Positions 1-10,264 of a stretch of DNA of 64,000 nucleotides are shown piece by piece. Below the pieces are notes generated by a model. That model was not told the DNA's origin, searched no databases, and worked only from the letters and a program-made list of their open reading frames with translations. Every line of letters begins with the position of its first letter. The first letter of the stretch is position 1. The translations under genes were made by a program, and so were the position numbers. Source of the DNA: Nephrocerus scutellatus (taxonomy: Eukaryota; Arthropoda; Insecta; Diptera; Pipunculidae); NCBI GenBank assembly GCA_947095585.1, contig OX352761.1, positions 31,339,777 through 31,403,776 on the forward strand, given 5' to 3'.

Positions 1-332
1 ATTTAATAAAATATATTTTAAATTACAGCTATAGTATTTAAATTATAAAATAAAATTAAATAAACATACATAAAATTAATTTAAAACAAAACTTGGTTGT
101 TAGTTTCACTTTAAGAGCAAGAATAAATAAATTCTTATGTTAACCCAACCCAGAGCAACCAAAATTGAGTTGTCCGTGGGAAAAACATGGCGATCTCAAA
201 TCTATACTCCGCAGTACTTAATAAACTGTCCGACTTTTTGATCGTCATCGAAAACGCAAGATCCATCGAAATGAGTGCTATCCGTGGGTTAAAACTGTTT
301 CACACTGTCCCTTTTCCGTCAAGATAGTCGCT
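1..332. other. AT-rich sequence, no gene seen
   Basis: No coding signal is visible here. The minus-strand helicase relic just to the right may extend into 180-330, but the frame is broken by stops and I could not confirm homology. Confidence 0.4.
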
Positions 333-800
333 TCAATTATATTGCCCGGCATCTCTTTTACGCACAGTCTTGTGCCGTTGCAAAGTTTTGGCGAGTCGAG
401 AAGCCGTAGTAAAATAATTGGAGATCAAACAGTAAGGTGGCAATTCAGACGAATTAAGTGAGTTTAGGAACTCAGTTAGATAATTACCTTTCTCATCAGT
501 ATCTACAACGGTATCGATACGCTTATATTGAGTGACTATGCCTATTAACATGGCAAGAATTTGATTGTTTATTTCATGGGTGTGTCCATTTTTAGTAGCA
601 CGAATGGCCTCTTCTCGCAACCGTATTAACATGGCAAGAATTTGATTGTTTATTTCATGGGTGTGTCCATTTTTAGTAGCACGAATGGCCTCTTCTCGCA
701 ACCGGTTCAAAATGTGATAGTTTTGAGAAACAGCCGGATAAAACGAATTTATTAGTTCGGCGGCAGATTTCAAAAATCTATGTAAATTTAATATAACCAT
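333..800 (-). pseudogene. Helitron-type (PIF1-like) helicase fragment, broken
   Basis: A 155-residue open frame contains the block IDTVVDTDE, then YLTEFLNSLN and LPPYCL, preceded by an EEAIRATKN...INNQIL segment. In this order these match the C-terminal helicase region of Helitron Rep/helicase proteins (seen by eye, recalled family pattern). About 50 residues after LPPYCL do not fit the family, which suggests a frameshift or a junction. Residues 34-60 and 61-87 are an in-frame tandem copy of the same 27-residue block, from an 81-bp direct duplication at about 542-703 whose two copies are almost identical, so the duplication is recent relative to the decay. The Rep (HUH) domain and the rest of the helicase are not found nearby. 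It is a relic, not a functional gene. Confidence 0.6.
542..705. repeat. 81-bp tandem duplication inside the helicase relic
   Basis: Two adjacent copies of an 81-bp segment that begins attaacatggcaagaatttg differ by about one base. The length is a multiple of three, so the reading frame stays open across both copies. Confidence 0.85.
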
Positions 801-879
801 AAAACACGGCTACTAATCTACCTTTTCCAATTTGAAGTAGGGGCGACAATGTCCTCACCCCCAAATTTGTCGCCAAATG

Positions 880-1860
880 GTCCCCGTGTACCATTCTATA
901 CACCACCACTCCATCCCACTAGAGCTGGCTTACCATCACTATTCAACTCAGCGACCCCGAAAACCATAGAATCGACACTAATATCGGTCACCCCCTCCCC
1001 ATCCGTTATCGACCCCATCCCCTAAAGCTGTCTTACCATCACCATTCAACTCAGCGACCCCGAAAACCATAGAATCGACACTAATATCGGTCACCCCCCT
1101 CCCCCTCCGTTATCGACCCCATCCCCCTAGAGCTGTCTTACAATCACCATTCAACTCAGCGACCCCGAAAACCATAGAATCGACACTAATATCGGTCACC
1201 CCCCTCCCACTCCTTTTTCGACCCCATCCCCCTAGAGCTGTCTTACCATCACCATTCAACTCAGCGACCTCGAAAACCATAGAATCGACACTAATATCGG
1301 TCACCCCCCCCCCCTCCCACTCCGTTATCGACCCCATCCCCCTAGAGCTGTCTTACCATCACCATTCAACTCAGCGACACCGAAAACCATAGAATCGACA
1401 CTAATATCGGTCACCCTCCTCCCCCTACTTTTTCGACCCCATCCCCCTAGAGCTGTCTTACCATCATCATTCAACTCAGCGACCCCGAAAACTATAGAAT
1501 CGACACTAATATCGGTCACCCTCCTCCCCCTACTTTTTCGACCCCATCCCCCTAGAGCTGTCTTACCATCACCATTCAACTCAGCGACACCGAAAACCAT
1601 AGAATCGACACTAATATCGGTCACCCCCCTCCCCCTCCGTTATCGACCCCATCCCCCTAGAGCTGTCTTACCATCACCATTCAACTCACGACCCCGAAAA
1701 CCATTGAATCTACTCTAATATCGACTCCCACCCCCCTGCGGGAATATAACTCATCCATAGGAGTGTACTACCAGCACTATTCGTCTCGGCGATACCGAAA
1801 ACGGCGGGTCCGACACTAAAATCACCTGCCACGCCTCCCACAGCCAAAAAACCTGCTACC
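880..1860. repeat. ~106-bp C-rich minisatellite, about 8 units
   Basis: The marker cgacactaatatcggtcacc recurs near 972, 1076, 1180, 1285, 1396, 1501, 1606 and (altered) 1710, a period of 103-111 bp. Each unit also has cccctagagctgtcttacca and ttcaactcagcgaccccgaa. A degenerate further unit runs to about 1830. Open frames on the minus strand of this array are simply the repeat translated and are not called as genes. Diverged single units of the same sequence (reverse orientation) occur near 30937 and 32005, so the array appears to be an amplified piece of a dispersed element. Confidence 0.85.
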
Positions 1861-1869
1861 CCCCACCAC

Positions 1870-1998
1870 CTATATTTGATTCCACATAGTAACTAATATG
1901 TATACCAAGTTTGGTTGAAATTGGTCAAGGCGTTCCAGAGCTAGTTAGGCACAAATATTCAAATATACAAATAAATTCTCTATTTTATATATATAGAT
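1870..1998. repeat. Dispersed-element end, unclassified
   Basis: The stretch with the theme 'accaagtttggttgaaattg' followed by an AT-rich tract resembles text at 31125-31205 and 53262-53345, where an 'accgattttgatcagg' theme leads into G-rich repeats. It is probably the end of the same element that carries the minisatellite. Class not determined. Confidence 0.35.
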
Positions 1999-1999
1999 G

Positions 2000-2220
2000 G
2001 TATCTGCTACTCGATGAATGACCCTACACGCAGTCGATTTATTAATGCCGTTTATTTCGGAAATCCCATAATATTGTGCGCCGTTTCCTAACCAAGGCAG
2101 TGTTGTAAGTAGCTGCTGTAAAGGACTCAACGCGTAGTTTCGGTCGCTTCTATGGTGCAAACTTGCTCCTATTTTTAATAAAACGTGCTCAATTTGTTCA
2201 TGTGACAAAAAAAACTTTTC
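2000..2220 (-). pseudogene. Harbinger/PIF transposase fragment
   Basis: The minus-strand frame contains LSPLQQLLTTL, LGNGAQYYGI and NGINKSTACRVIHRV. This order is the N-terminal region of PIF/Harbinger transposases, upstream of the DDE domain. The frame starts inside FLSHEQIEHVLL and runs into an AT-rich tract, so the catalytic domain is missing. It abuts a gag zinc-knuckle fragment on its right, which suggests one element inserted in another. Confidence 0.6.
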
Positions 2221-2244
2221 TACCACCTCCCGAGTCCAGAAAAT

Positions 2245-2400
2245 AACTGGCAAAATGACCTATTACACCACAGTTGAAACAACTCTTTCCAAAGGCAGGA
2301 CACTTCCCAAACTAATGCGCTTTCCCACATTTCAAACAACATATTTTTGGCGTTACAGGTTCGTTCGACTTCGGATATTTTTCGTAATTAGTATAGACCA
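2245..2400 (-). pseudogene. LTR-retrotransposon gag zinc-knuckle fragment
   Basis: In one minus-strand frame there are two cysteine clusters: CLKCGKAH followed by a stop and FGKC, then CFNCGVIGHFASY, in which the last Cys of a CX2CX4HX4C knuckle is Tyr. Two knuckles separated by a KCPAFGKS linker are typical of insect Gypsy-type gag proteins. With the gag N-terminal fragment at 3940-4210 on the same strand, this could be one element split by the repeat at 2405-3700; the middle of the gag was not found. Confidence 0.5.
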
Positions 2401-2404
2401 ATTA

Positions 2405-2520
2405 CTATTTTTTTAAATTCTCTATATTAACTTCGCGTGCCCGTGTGTTTGTTTGTGGATTTGTTTGTCGTGGAATCTTGCAATCAATTTTTAACCCACT
2501 TCCCAAAGTCCTATTTAGTT
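2405..2520 (+). repeat. Head of the ~115-bp-unit dispersed repeat
   Basis: Begins with ttaaattctctatattaact and continues tcgcgtgcccgtg, the same head seen at 26413, 40874 and (reversed) at 12240 and 14420. It is followed by the aacccacttcccaaag motif of that family. Confidence 0.65.
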
Positions 2521-3195
2521 GAAATTGTTTGTAGTTGTTGTTGGGTCTACTAGTATTGACCAGCGTTCTTTTACCTTGACAATAGTTGATGATAATGGTA
2601 GATAAACCAGTATCACCAATTAGACTTGCAACGTTTGTTTGTGTTACCCAGTGAATGCGAAATAATGAGCGAAACAATGAACGGCGAATTAAATAAAACT
2701 CTTGCAAACTTGTTGATTGAATGACAATTTGTTTCATTTATTCAGAGCTTATATACTATGATTTCTTATCACAAGCATGCAGTCGTTGAGTGCAGTGCTA
2801 GCATAGCCCAGACAACTCGAACGGATGTTGCCCATGAAAAAGTGCTAAATTTAGAATTTCGGAAACCGAATAACAAATGAATGCACACGTCAGCGGTGTG
2901 CACCGAACGTGGGAAAAGTTAATAAAATAAAATGATAAAATATGATACTACGAGTAATTCAGCATATTGCATATCAGCTCTGCACTTATCGTGAGAATGC
3001 AGATTACTACAAAGTATAACGTCAGCACATTGCACTGGTCGTGTGAAAAACTACAAAGATAATTCAACTTAGTAATAGATAATATTTTGTTACATTAAGA
3101 AATATGTGCATATGTCTATTTTGAGTTTTAAGTTTTATTAATCTAAGTAAGGAAATAAGTAAGGAAATTTTGAACACATGCACATCTCCGATGAC
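2521..3195. other. No recognisable gene
   Basis: AT-rich. A minus-strand open frame over 2520-2737 has no family resemblance that I can identify and is fused to the repeat head, so it is not called. Confidence 0.35.
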
Positions 3196-3700
3196 AACAC
3201 TATCTATTAAAAGTTGGTGCCCCTAGGGCCTCGGGGTAGGGGGGCTCCCATACAAATATTTTACAAAATTTACCCGATTTTCTTCAAATTTTTTATACAT
3301 GTGTATCCCCGATGCATAACACTTTTTATAAAAATGTTTGGTGACCCCGGGCCCCGGGATCGTGATGCCCCTATACAAATTTTTGAAAAAATTAACCCGA
3401 TTATCTCAAATTTTATACACATGTGTATCTCCTAAGGACAACACTTTTTTAGATTTTTTAAAATAAAAATCTTAGAGACCCCGGGCCCCGAGATCATTGG
3501 GCTTCATACAAATTTTTAAAATAATTACCCCGATTTTCTTTGAATTTTATACACATGTGTATCTCCAATGTACAACACTTTTTGTAAAATATTAGGCCCT
3601 GAGACCCGAGTGGTGCCTATGTACATTTTTTAAAAATTAGCTCGATTTCCTTCAAATTTTAAACACATAATATGTATCTCCTATTAGAGAATTTACATGA
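3196..3700 (+). repeat. ~115-bp-unit array (about four units)
   Basis: Units carry cccgattttcttcaaatttt, then an acacatgtgtat core, then aacactttttgtaaaa and a GC-rich block of ggccccgggg type followed by cccatacaaatttt. The array ends with tagagaatttacatgaaaaa and tatgggttgttttttattt, the usual tail of this family in the window. Confidence 0.8.
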
Positions 3701-3939
3701 AAAAATTTTATGGGTTGTTTTTTATTTATTACTGCGACGTCAACTTGCCTATTCTCTGTTTCCATATTCCATTAACTTTCAAACAACTATGCATGTGTTT
3801 TTTTGGTAGCTTCTACTTATCTGCAGAACTCCATCGCTTTCTCCAACGCCGGTTCTATCAATTAGTTTTCCTGTCCTGTCCTATCCTGTCCATAAATGTA
3901 TTTATTAGAACACACAAACTCAGAGTACTTGGCCTGGTT

Positions 3940-4212
3940 TCGCAATGGTAATATTTTTAAGAGGGAAACAGTACGCGTCAAATTTTTTTATTACGTACGT
4001 ATTATAAATGTCGATCCATTCTTCACCAATTTTATTCAAAATAATGGCAATTTTAACTTTTTCGGTTGATGCATCCTTTCCCGTTGCAGTAAGATATATA
4101 TCCAGGCGTTGTTGCCTTTTTTTCCAAATGTCAGCCACATTTTTCTCAAAACACGTTATTGGAATATTTTCGTTTGCCTTAATGCGATTGACATTTTTCT
4201 TTATTTTATTTT
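3940..4212 (-). pseudogene. Gypsy-type gag N-terminal fragment
   Basis: The frame reads DIWKKRQQRLDIYLTATGKD, then KIAIILNKIGEEWIDIYNTY. This pattern (WxxWxQRFxxYLxATG followed by LLxxIGxxxxxIYNTF) is the start of the gag domain in many insect Gypsy elements, recalled from the family. On its upstream side the frame runs directly into the 3' end of an RTE LINE (4217), so the apparent longer open frame is chimeric. Confidence 0.55.
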
Positions 4213-4216
4213 TCAT

Positions 4217-5530
4217 CAGATCACCAGGTCCGGTCCTGGCCTCCCGCAAAAAATCTCTCCACCGATCTCGATTTCGAGCCATTTCAACCAGTTTTCCCGT
4301 AATTCTGGGCGTCCTGGTCAACGCCATCCTTCCAGCGTAGGCTTGGCCGGCCTCGCCCACCAGAGCCTACCGAGCTTAATTTTCTTCACGATGTCGACAT
4401 CGCGGTAACACTCGTAGATCTCATCATGATAGTCTCCGGAATCGTCTTTCCTCACATACGGGGCCAACAATTCTCCGTAAGAATTTTCTCTCGAACGCGG
4501 CTAAGTGGTCAGAATGCATTTGGCTAAGCACCCAAATCTCGGACCCATATGTTAGTACTGGTATGACCATTGTCTTATATATAAGCAGCTTGGATGTTAT
4601 GGTTAAGTTCCTGGATTTGAAGAGCCTTGAGAGACTGACTATAGTAGGCTCTGTTGGCTTTAAGCAGCCGTGTGCGTTTTTCTGGTTGTTATCGGCTGCT
4701 ACAATTGACCCGATATAGTTAAAGGATTGCACTACTTCAATTTCGCGCTCCACTATTTGAATTGAGGGACCAATGTTGGATCCTCTACTCGCAGACGTGT
4801 CCACCAAGTACTTTGTTTTGCTCTCATATATGTGCAGCTCCAGATTTCGTGCCGCCTGCTCTATCTGGATGAAACCTTCCTGTACAGCTCTTCGGTGTCA
4901 ATATCGTCTGCGTAAGCCAATATCTGAATGGACTTATAGAGGATTGTTCCTCTCGCCGGTACGTCAGAGTCTCGGATCACTTTCTCCAACGCCAAGTTGA
5001 AGAGGACGTAAGCCAGTCTATCCTTTTGTCGGTGCCTGTTATACATGTTGAATGGGCTTGATAGTGATCCGGATATTTTTACTTGGCTTATAACATTGGT
5101 CATGGTCAAGCTACATAGTCGTGTCAGTTTATTTGTGATGCCGAATTCTCTCATGGCTTTATAAAGTTCTACTTTGGATATGCTATCATAGGCAGCTTTA
5201 AAGTCTATAAAAAGATGGTGTAGTGAGTTTTGAAACTCTAGACATTTTTCCATCACCTGCCTAAGGGTGTAAATCTGATCAGTTGTTGATTTGCCTGGGA
5301 TGAAGCCACACTGGTATGGACCACTGGACCTGTCTTGAAGGATAGAGGAGAAAATCTTATTAGCGGTACTCAACAACGTTATACCACGATAATTGCTGCA
5401 TTTAGTGATATCTCCCTTCTTATGTATGGGGCACAGGATGCCTCTTCGCCAGTCTTCCGGCATAACTTCTTCCTCCCATACTTGCACTATTATTTCATGA
5501 ATTGCTTTTTGTAATGTGGTGCCTCCTATT
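4217..5530 (-). mobile_element. RTE-like LINE, truncated copy (RT and C-terminal domain)
   Basis: Minus-strand frames give an RT region with [31 protein letters not shown] and the catalytic ILAYADDID, then a C-terminal part with LTYGSEIWVLSQ and FERKFLRRIVGPVCEE, then a terminal segment matching the RDRWRDFLREARTGPG end of other copies. The reading frame is broken several times: 4861-5487 and 4424-4807 are in different frames and the PYAKFSI stretch before QCGFIPGK is deleted. The copy is 5' truncated at about 5530, before the endonuclease. The 3' tail seen in better copies (atgatgatg) is absent. Other copies: 14946-17706, 25434-26065, 36576-37012, 51965-52170, 58620-61840 and 61925-62150. 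Confidence 0.85.
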
Positions 5531-5534
5531 TTTT

Positions 5535-5930
5535 ATCAGTTTCCGACCACAATATTAACTGTATAAATAATAGGGGATGTTATTATAGGGCTTTATAATA
5601 ATATTTGGCTAATGTGTAGTTCCAAAATACAGAACCAGAGAATGTTTGCGGAGTTGTGAATCTACTGTGTGTTACTCTTTAAAAAAGTTTTTAGAAAGCT
5701 GTTATATTTTTTATGAAATGTATTTACGTACCTTATAAAAACTGTACTTTGAGTGTGAAACTCTTCAACCATCTTAAGCTCTTAACCATCTCCTATTTAC
5801 AATGCCTGACCAATATTATGGTTACATGCGATGTTATTAAAGCATGTATAAGGACTCATTGTCTGTATTCATATGAATAATTCTTTTAGCATGTAAAAAC
5901 AACCCATATTGATTGGTGATTATGATCATT
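5535..5930. other. No gene seen
   Basis: AT-rich spacer between the RTE copy and the repeat at 5935. Confidence 0.35.
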
Positions 5931-5934
5931 AAAC

Positions 5935-6240
5935 AAGTGAATGTAAAAAAAAACTTCGTTTTTCTGGTACCAAGTTTTTTGTAGACTTCGAGATCAATTT
6001 TCGTTTTGAGATGCTGAAAATAATATCCACTTTTATACAAATCAGACGCGCCAGTCGCGACTCATGACCATGGGATCTCAGAAGTGGCCCGTGAGACTGA
6101 GCTTCTCACAAAATTTTAACTCTCTAAATCGTGTGAAAGTTGGTTAGACAGGGCCTCAAAAAGTCAAAAACCCCACTTTTACGCGCATCACAAGCGACTA
6201 AGTTGATAACAAAATTTCAGCACTAACACACACGTGTTAA
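5935..6240 (+). repeat. Third dispersed family ('gcgcgt/acacgc' repeat), one copy
   Basis: Shares ttttcgttttgagatgctga, then a ctcacaaaattt..ctctctaaatcgtgtga theme and cacttttacgcgcatcac with 62980-63770. Reverse-oriented relatives lie at 10265-10640 and 51550-51810. Confidence 0.65.
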
Positions 6241-6429
6241 CCATAATTTTTAATGAAAACTATTATTATATTATATTATATAATATTAGTGCTAACACAC
6301 GCTATTCAGTGTGTATTAATACGGGGGCAACAGTATTATTTATCCGCAGTGGTATTTATGTATAATATCCTTGTTATAACTTGTTTGTCCACATGGTGGT
6401 GGCCCGAAACGGACTGCAACATCGCCGGA

Positions 6430-7265
6430 TATCATTTGGAAGGTGAAAGTCAAATTGGCTCGGAATCCGCGCCGTAGCGGCAGAAGAATGGCTCGTGAGG
6501 CGAACATTTCGCTCGAACGGATGCAGCATATATTGAACGATCATCTTGGACTAAAGGCCTTGAAATTCCAAAAAACGCATGGTCTCACCGATGCTCAAAA
6601 AAAAGTTAGAGTGGAAAGAGCAAAGGAGTTGTTACGCTTGCACAAGTGGAGATTTGCCGAATTTGGTTTTCTCCGACGAGTCACCGTTCGTTATTGAGCA
6701 ATATGTGAACAAGCAAAACGACCGGATTTACTTGCCCGGCCGTTCTACTGAAAATTTGGACTAACGGATTGCCACTCGAAACCAAGCGCCGACGATGGTG
6801 ATAGTTCGGGCCGCCGTAACGGCCGAAAGCCGTTCACCGCTCGCTTTTTGGACCGTGGCATCAAGATAAATGCTCAAATTTATCAGGATCATGTGTTGGA
6901 GGGAGCGTTGAAGCCTTGGGCATAGAGCCTGGACATCTCAACAGTACTCTGCACCGAGTCATAAAGCGCGTCAATCAATATTGGCTGATAAACAACGTTC
7001 CGCGGTTCATTTCCACTGCCCAATAGCAAATCAAATTCACCGGATGCAAATCCGCTAGATTTCTCGGTTTGGGGTATTTCGAAGAGCAAGGTTGGGACAA
7101 AAAAATACCAAAGTGTCGATCATCTCAAGCAAGCGCTTCGCCGGGAATGGGCCAAAATACCGCAGAGCCACTTTCGTGCTGCATGCAATAGCTTTCTCGG
7201 CCGTTTGAAGCCCATAATCGCGGCTAAGGGTACTAATGCAATTCGAAAATGTAAATATTTGTGAA
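6430..7265 (+). pseudogene. Tc1/mariner-superfamily transposase, decayed
   Basis: Pieces of one transposase follow in order on the plus strand in different frames: helix-turn-helix part (RRMAREANISLERMQHIL, VRVERAKELL), first catalytic block FSDESPFVIEQYVNKQNDRI, TMVIVRAAVTA, then SQQYSAPSHK where the expected second catalytic Asp (QQD) reads Tyr, and a final open stretch SPDANPLDFSVWG through LRREWAKIPQSHFRAACN to a stop at about 7261. Several frameshifts separate these. The family differs from the two DUF4817-type mariners at 28.8 and 56.7 kb. A C-terminal piece of a close relative is at 47155-47315. It lies about 230 bp downstream of receptor exon 4, in the intron that follows it. Confidence 0.8.
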
Positions 7266-7492
7266 CATTTTTTACTTTGATTCAATAAAATTCATAAAAA
7301 AAAAATTCTGTGGCACTTCGTGTCAGTCACCCTCCAATGCAGGATGAAATACGTCAGCGATATATGTTTATTACAATTGAGTGACTCCTTGAAATGAAAG
7401 GGTGCTGCTTGCTCATAGGCGTAATCATTGCTTTGTATGGTGTAACACACACACACACTAACACAAACACTTAAACAACTTACAATACATAC

Positions 7493-7837
7493 CTATCCAT
7501 GAAAAAGCTCGAAGCTCCCTGAGATTTCCAATAAACCTCAGGCTGTGATGCTCGTGACTGTTCTATGCCCAAGCCCATAGATGATTGACAGCTTTTACCG
7601 AAACTACTTCCATGCCCACGCTCTGCTCTAGGACTATTTCTTTGACTATGCGAATGCAATTGCAGATGACGGTGTTGTTTATTATATTCACTGCTATTGC
7701 TGTCATTTGTATTGGCATGGTCGAAGTTACGATTAGAATCGCTGACATATTTATTGTAGTTTCCACTGCTATAGATGCTATTCATTTGAATTGCCTGTTG
7801 ACTGTGTTGTGGTCGAATAACGAATCTTCCTCCAAGT
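7493..7837 (-). CDS. Dop2R: D2-like dopamine receptor, exon for intracellular loop 3
   Basis: The acceptor ttggattttttcag precedes the exon and gtatgtattg follows it. Entry is in phase 2: CG from the previous exon plus A gives Arg, then LGGRFVIRPQHSQQ. The exon encodes about 114 residues of the third cytoplasmic loop, rich in Ser, Asn, Gln and His, with no membrane segment; this loop is long and variable in insect D2-like receptors. It ends GASSFFMD plus two bases (phase 2). The next exon, which should carry the rest of the loop, TM6 and TM7, is not found between 1 and 7490, so the gene continues past the left edge. The open frame continuing beyond the donor (RYVL, stop) could encode a truncated protein if the intron were retained, but I see no reason to prefer that. 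Confidence 0.88.
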
Positions 7838-7923
7838 CTGAAAAAATCCAAATGAAAAACAACCACATACACAATATTTAGGTCAAAGAATTCATAGTAG
7901 AGAGAGAGTACACAAGTACTCAC

Positions 7924-8122
7924 CGTCGAAATACTTCACTTTCCGGATGTTCCGCTGCAAATCGTGCCTTTTTTCTAAGTAATGGAATCGTTAGGGCGTA
8001 CGTGGTTACCATCATTAGCATCGGAATATAAAATGCAACAAGAGATCCAAAAACAAAAAATGCCCGATTATTTATCACACAGATCCGCGGCTCAGGCATT
8101 ATGTTTGATTTATTTATTATTC
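7924..8122 (-). CDS. Dop2R: D2-like dopamine receptor, exon for ECL2 and TM5
   Basis: Acceptor cctcttctcag at the right side and donor gtgagtac at the left. Entry is phase 1 (G|GA), giving [19 protein letters not shown], which is extracellular loop 2 with its conserved disulphide Cys, then TM5 ([18 protein letters not shown]) with the conserved Pro, and the start of loop 3 ([18 protein letters not shown]). The exon is 199 bp and ends in phase 2. It is separated from the loop-3 exon by an 86-bp intron and from the TM3-TM4 exon by a 102-bp intron. Confidence 0.93.
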
Positions 8123-8224
8123 CTGAGAAGAGGAATCGCATACATTTATTAAAAGTAAAAAGCTAAGTCTCATCAATCTGCGAAAACTGAAAATCCATTT
8201 GCAAATTGTGGGATGTCTTCTTAC

Positions 8225-8449
8225 CTAGAACAGTTATTGAACTGGACACTATCATTGCCATTACCCATACTATTGAGATTTTTATTCCAGCTAAACGTTT
8301 AGTCGATCGATGGCGGGAGCCTAGAGGGTTTCGAATTCCCAGATATCGTCCTAAACTTATGAAGCACATATGAAGAATGCTTGAGGAGCAGGCCAAAACA
8401 TCACATGTCACATAAATGTTACACCAAGTAACTCCGAACGGCCAATATC
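8225..8449 (-). CDS. Dop2R: D2-like dopamine receptor, exon for TM3 and TM4
   Basis: Acceptor tttttgctgcag precedes the exon and donor gtaagaag follows. Phase-1 entry completes Gly: L-G-YWPFGVTWCNIYVTCD. TM3 has the conserved Cys (TWC) and the aminergic Asp in VTCDVLACSSS, the residue that binds the amine in biogenic-amine receptors. The cytoplasmic end of TM3 reads ISLGRYLGI, so the usual DRY is GRY. TM4 (IKISIVWVMAMIVSSSITVL) carries the conserved Trp. The 225-bp exon has no stop or frameshift. The preceding intron is 12,886 bp and filled with transposon remains, but both splice sites look canonical. Confidence 0.94.
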
Positions 8450-9780
8450 CTGCAGCAAAAATATGGCGAGATATAGAAGGAGGTAAATCAAATTTAGGTA
8501 TGCAAATATTGTGTTATTTACACTGTATACTTTTACTTGTATCTGTATTCATTTGTCACAAAAAACATACTTTCTTTTTCTTTTTCAAGCATTTGAGTCG
8601 GTTAACTTAATTAAAAAGGTCAAAATTTGATTTCATTGAAAAACCTTACCTTTTCGCTATGCTATGTAAAAAAAATTGCACGGTGTTTTATGATAATAAG
8701 TAATTTAGGAATACATAATTAGAAAAGCCTTAATTCATGCCAAATTTTAAAGACGTAAGTCGCCCAAACTAAAGATACTAATTGTCAAAAAAAATCATTT
8801 TACTCTACAATTGTTCACCTTCACAACCGAGGATTTAAAATTTACAAAAAGTTTTAGCTGATCACTCTGTGATGGTTTATTGATTTTAATTTTAAATTTT
8901 GCGACAAGGAAAGCCAGCAACACACATATTGATGAGAAACTAGTGTTGCATTTAATCCAAATCGAAATCAAAATCATGCAAATCATACAATATCTTTCAC
9001 TTGTGCCCTGTATCCTATACCAATGAGGTTTATGTAAGGTAATCACATTAATGGACCAACAAAACGGAATGAGAAAACTTTGAACTTTTACGATAATTGA
9101 AGCGTTGCTGAAGTACTCAAACCGGTGTCTAGTCCTGTTCTCCTACTATCCACATTTAGAGCCAATGTCATCTAGATGTAAACGAAAAAAGTATAAATCA
9201 CGAAATAAATCCTTGTAACACCGTCATTGTACCTGGCAGGTCATACAAGTGCAAGTGCTTGCAGTTGTGGTAGTTAGAAGATAGTGACCGAAACAAGTTT
9301 ATCCACAGTTTTGATTAATGTCCATTACCTCAAGCTCGCATGTAGTTATGTTTAGATATGTTATGAGTGATGCTCTGAGATGTATAAAATTCCTTCGACG
9401 TTCGACAGATAAATTGTTTTCCTTTCATATACAGGGTGGTATACAAGTGTAGATAATTACAAATTATATGCCAACATAAGCGACTATATAGCCTACAGCC
9501 TATAGTGTAAGTTGTGTTTTACAAGTTTATTATGATGTGTATTTTGAAGTTGATCAATTATATATGCCTCAATGTAGACAGAGAGAGGTTTAACGCACTA
9601 TCTCATTCAATCTATGGATCTGTCATCCAATATCCTCACACTGAAGTAGTTAGTGATTCTACCTACCTGCCTGCCTTCGGAGAGTCTAATTCGCATATGA
9701 CTAAACATACTACAATGTCCAAAAGCCATCGTCTCCTTCTTCGTACTGGCCCATAGCTCGTCAATATATCCTTTCGAAGC
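8450..9780. other. Receptor intron, no other gene seen
   Basis: AT-rich intron sequence on the gene's minus strand. Scattered short open frames have no recognisable motifs. The part 9420-9780 is somewhat less AT-rich but I recognise nothing in it. Confidence 0.4.
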
Positions 9781-9784
9781 TCAT

Positions 9785-10090
9785 GGTATCAATCGTCAGC
9801 TCATAAAATATCACGAAATACATGAAATCCTTAATGGCCGGCAGTACGGGTTTCGTGGGTAACTTCTACTGGTTACTCTATGGCATATCTCACCGGACAG
9901 AGCTACCAGTCTAATCAATATTTTGATGAAAGCAAAGTTGTTGCACATGATATTTCTAAGGCATTTGGAAAAGTTCGGCATCAAACTCTTTTAAAAAAGA
10001 CCTCCAGCCATTACGCTTGAAATGGAGACTGATAAACTCGCAGTTTTCGGTATGTGTGTTAACGACAAGATTGGTTGGAATGGCTACACA
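9785..10090 (+). pseudogene. CR1/Jockey-like LINE RT fragment, internally deleted
   Basis: In broken plus-strand frames: NGRQYGFRG, then a text equivalent to MAYLTGQ, then VVAHDISKAFGKVRHQ (the catalytic DxSKAFD block, Asp after Phe replaced by Gly), then after a jump ETDKLAVFGMCVNDKIGWNG. The jump removes the middle of the RT, including the GVPQGS and FADD motifs seen at 48.9-49.1 kb. A shorter piece with the same breakpoint is at 12655-12750. Confidence 0.6.
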
Positions 10091-10264
10091 TACATACACA
10101 TATTTAAATTTTGATTCCCCCAGTATTACAATGTTTGACAAATCATTCCCCATTTGGTTGTGTTGCAAATAAAGGAATTTTTGAACTTAATAGTTCATCT
10201 GAAAAGGGGCTTAAGGGAAAATTCAACGTAAACGTTTCGGTGTATTTATAGAGATGTTGAAAAT

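Noticed and set aside
1110..1624. Two minus-strand open frames of repeating GGVTDISVDSMVF units
   Set aside because: They are translations of the ~106-bp minisatellite; the frame stays open only because of repeat composition, and no start context or homologous protein is seen.
3920..4360. 146-residue minus-strand ORF as one protein
   Set aside because: It is a chimera of the RTE C-terminus read in frame into a Gypsy-type gag fragment.
7441..7460. (CA)n run beside receptor exon 4 as a regulatory element
   Set aside because: Only about seven units; ordinary microsatellite near a donor site, with no further support.
1..7490. Receptor TM6/TM7 exon hidden at the left end
   Set aside because: I looked on the minus strand for CWLPFF- and NPxxY-like codes and saw none; the region is filled with transposon relics.
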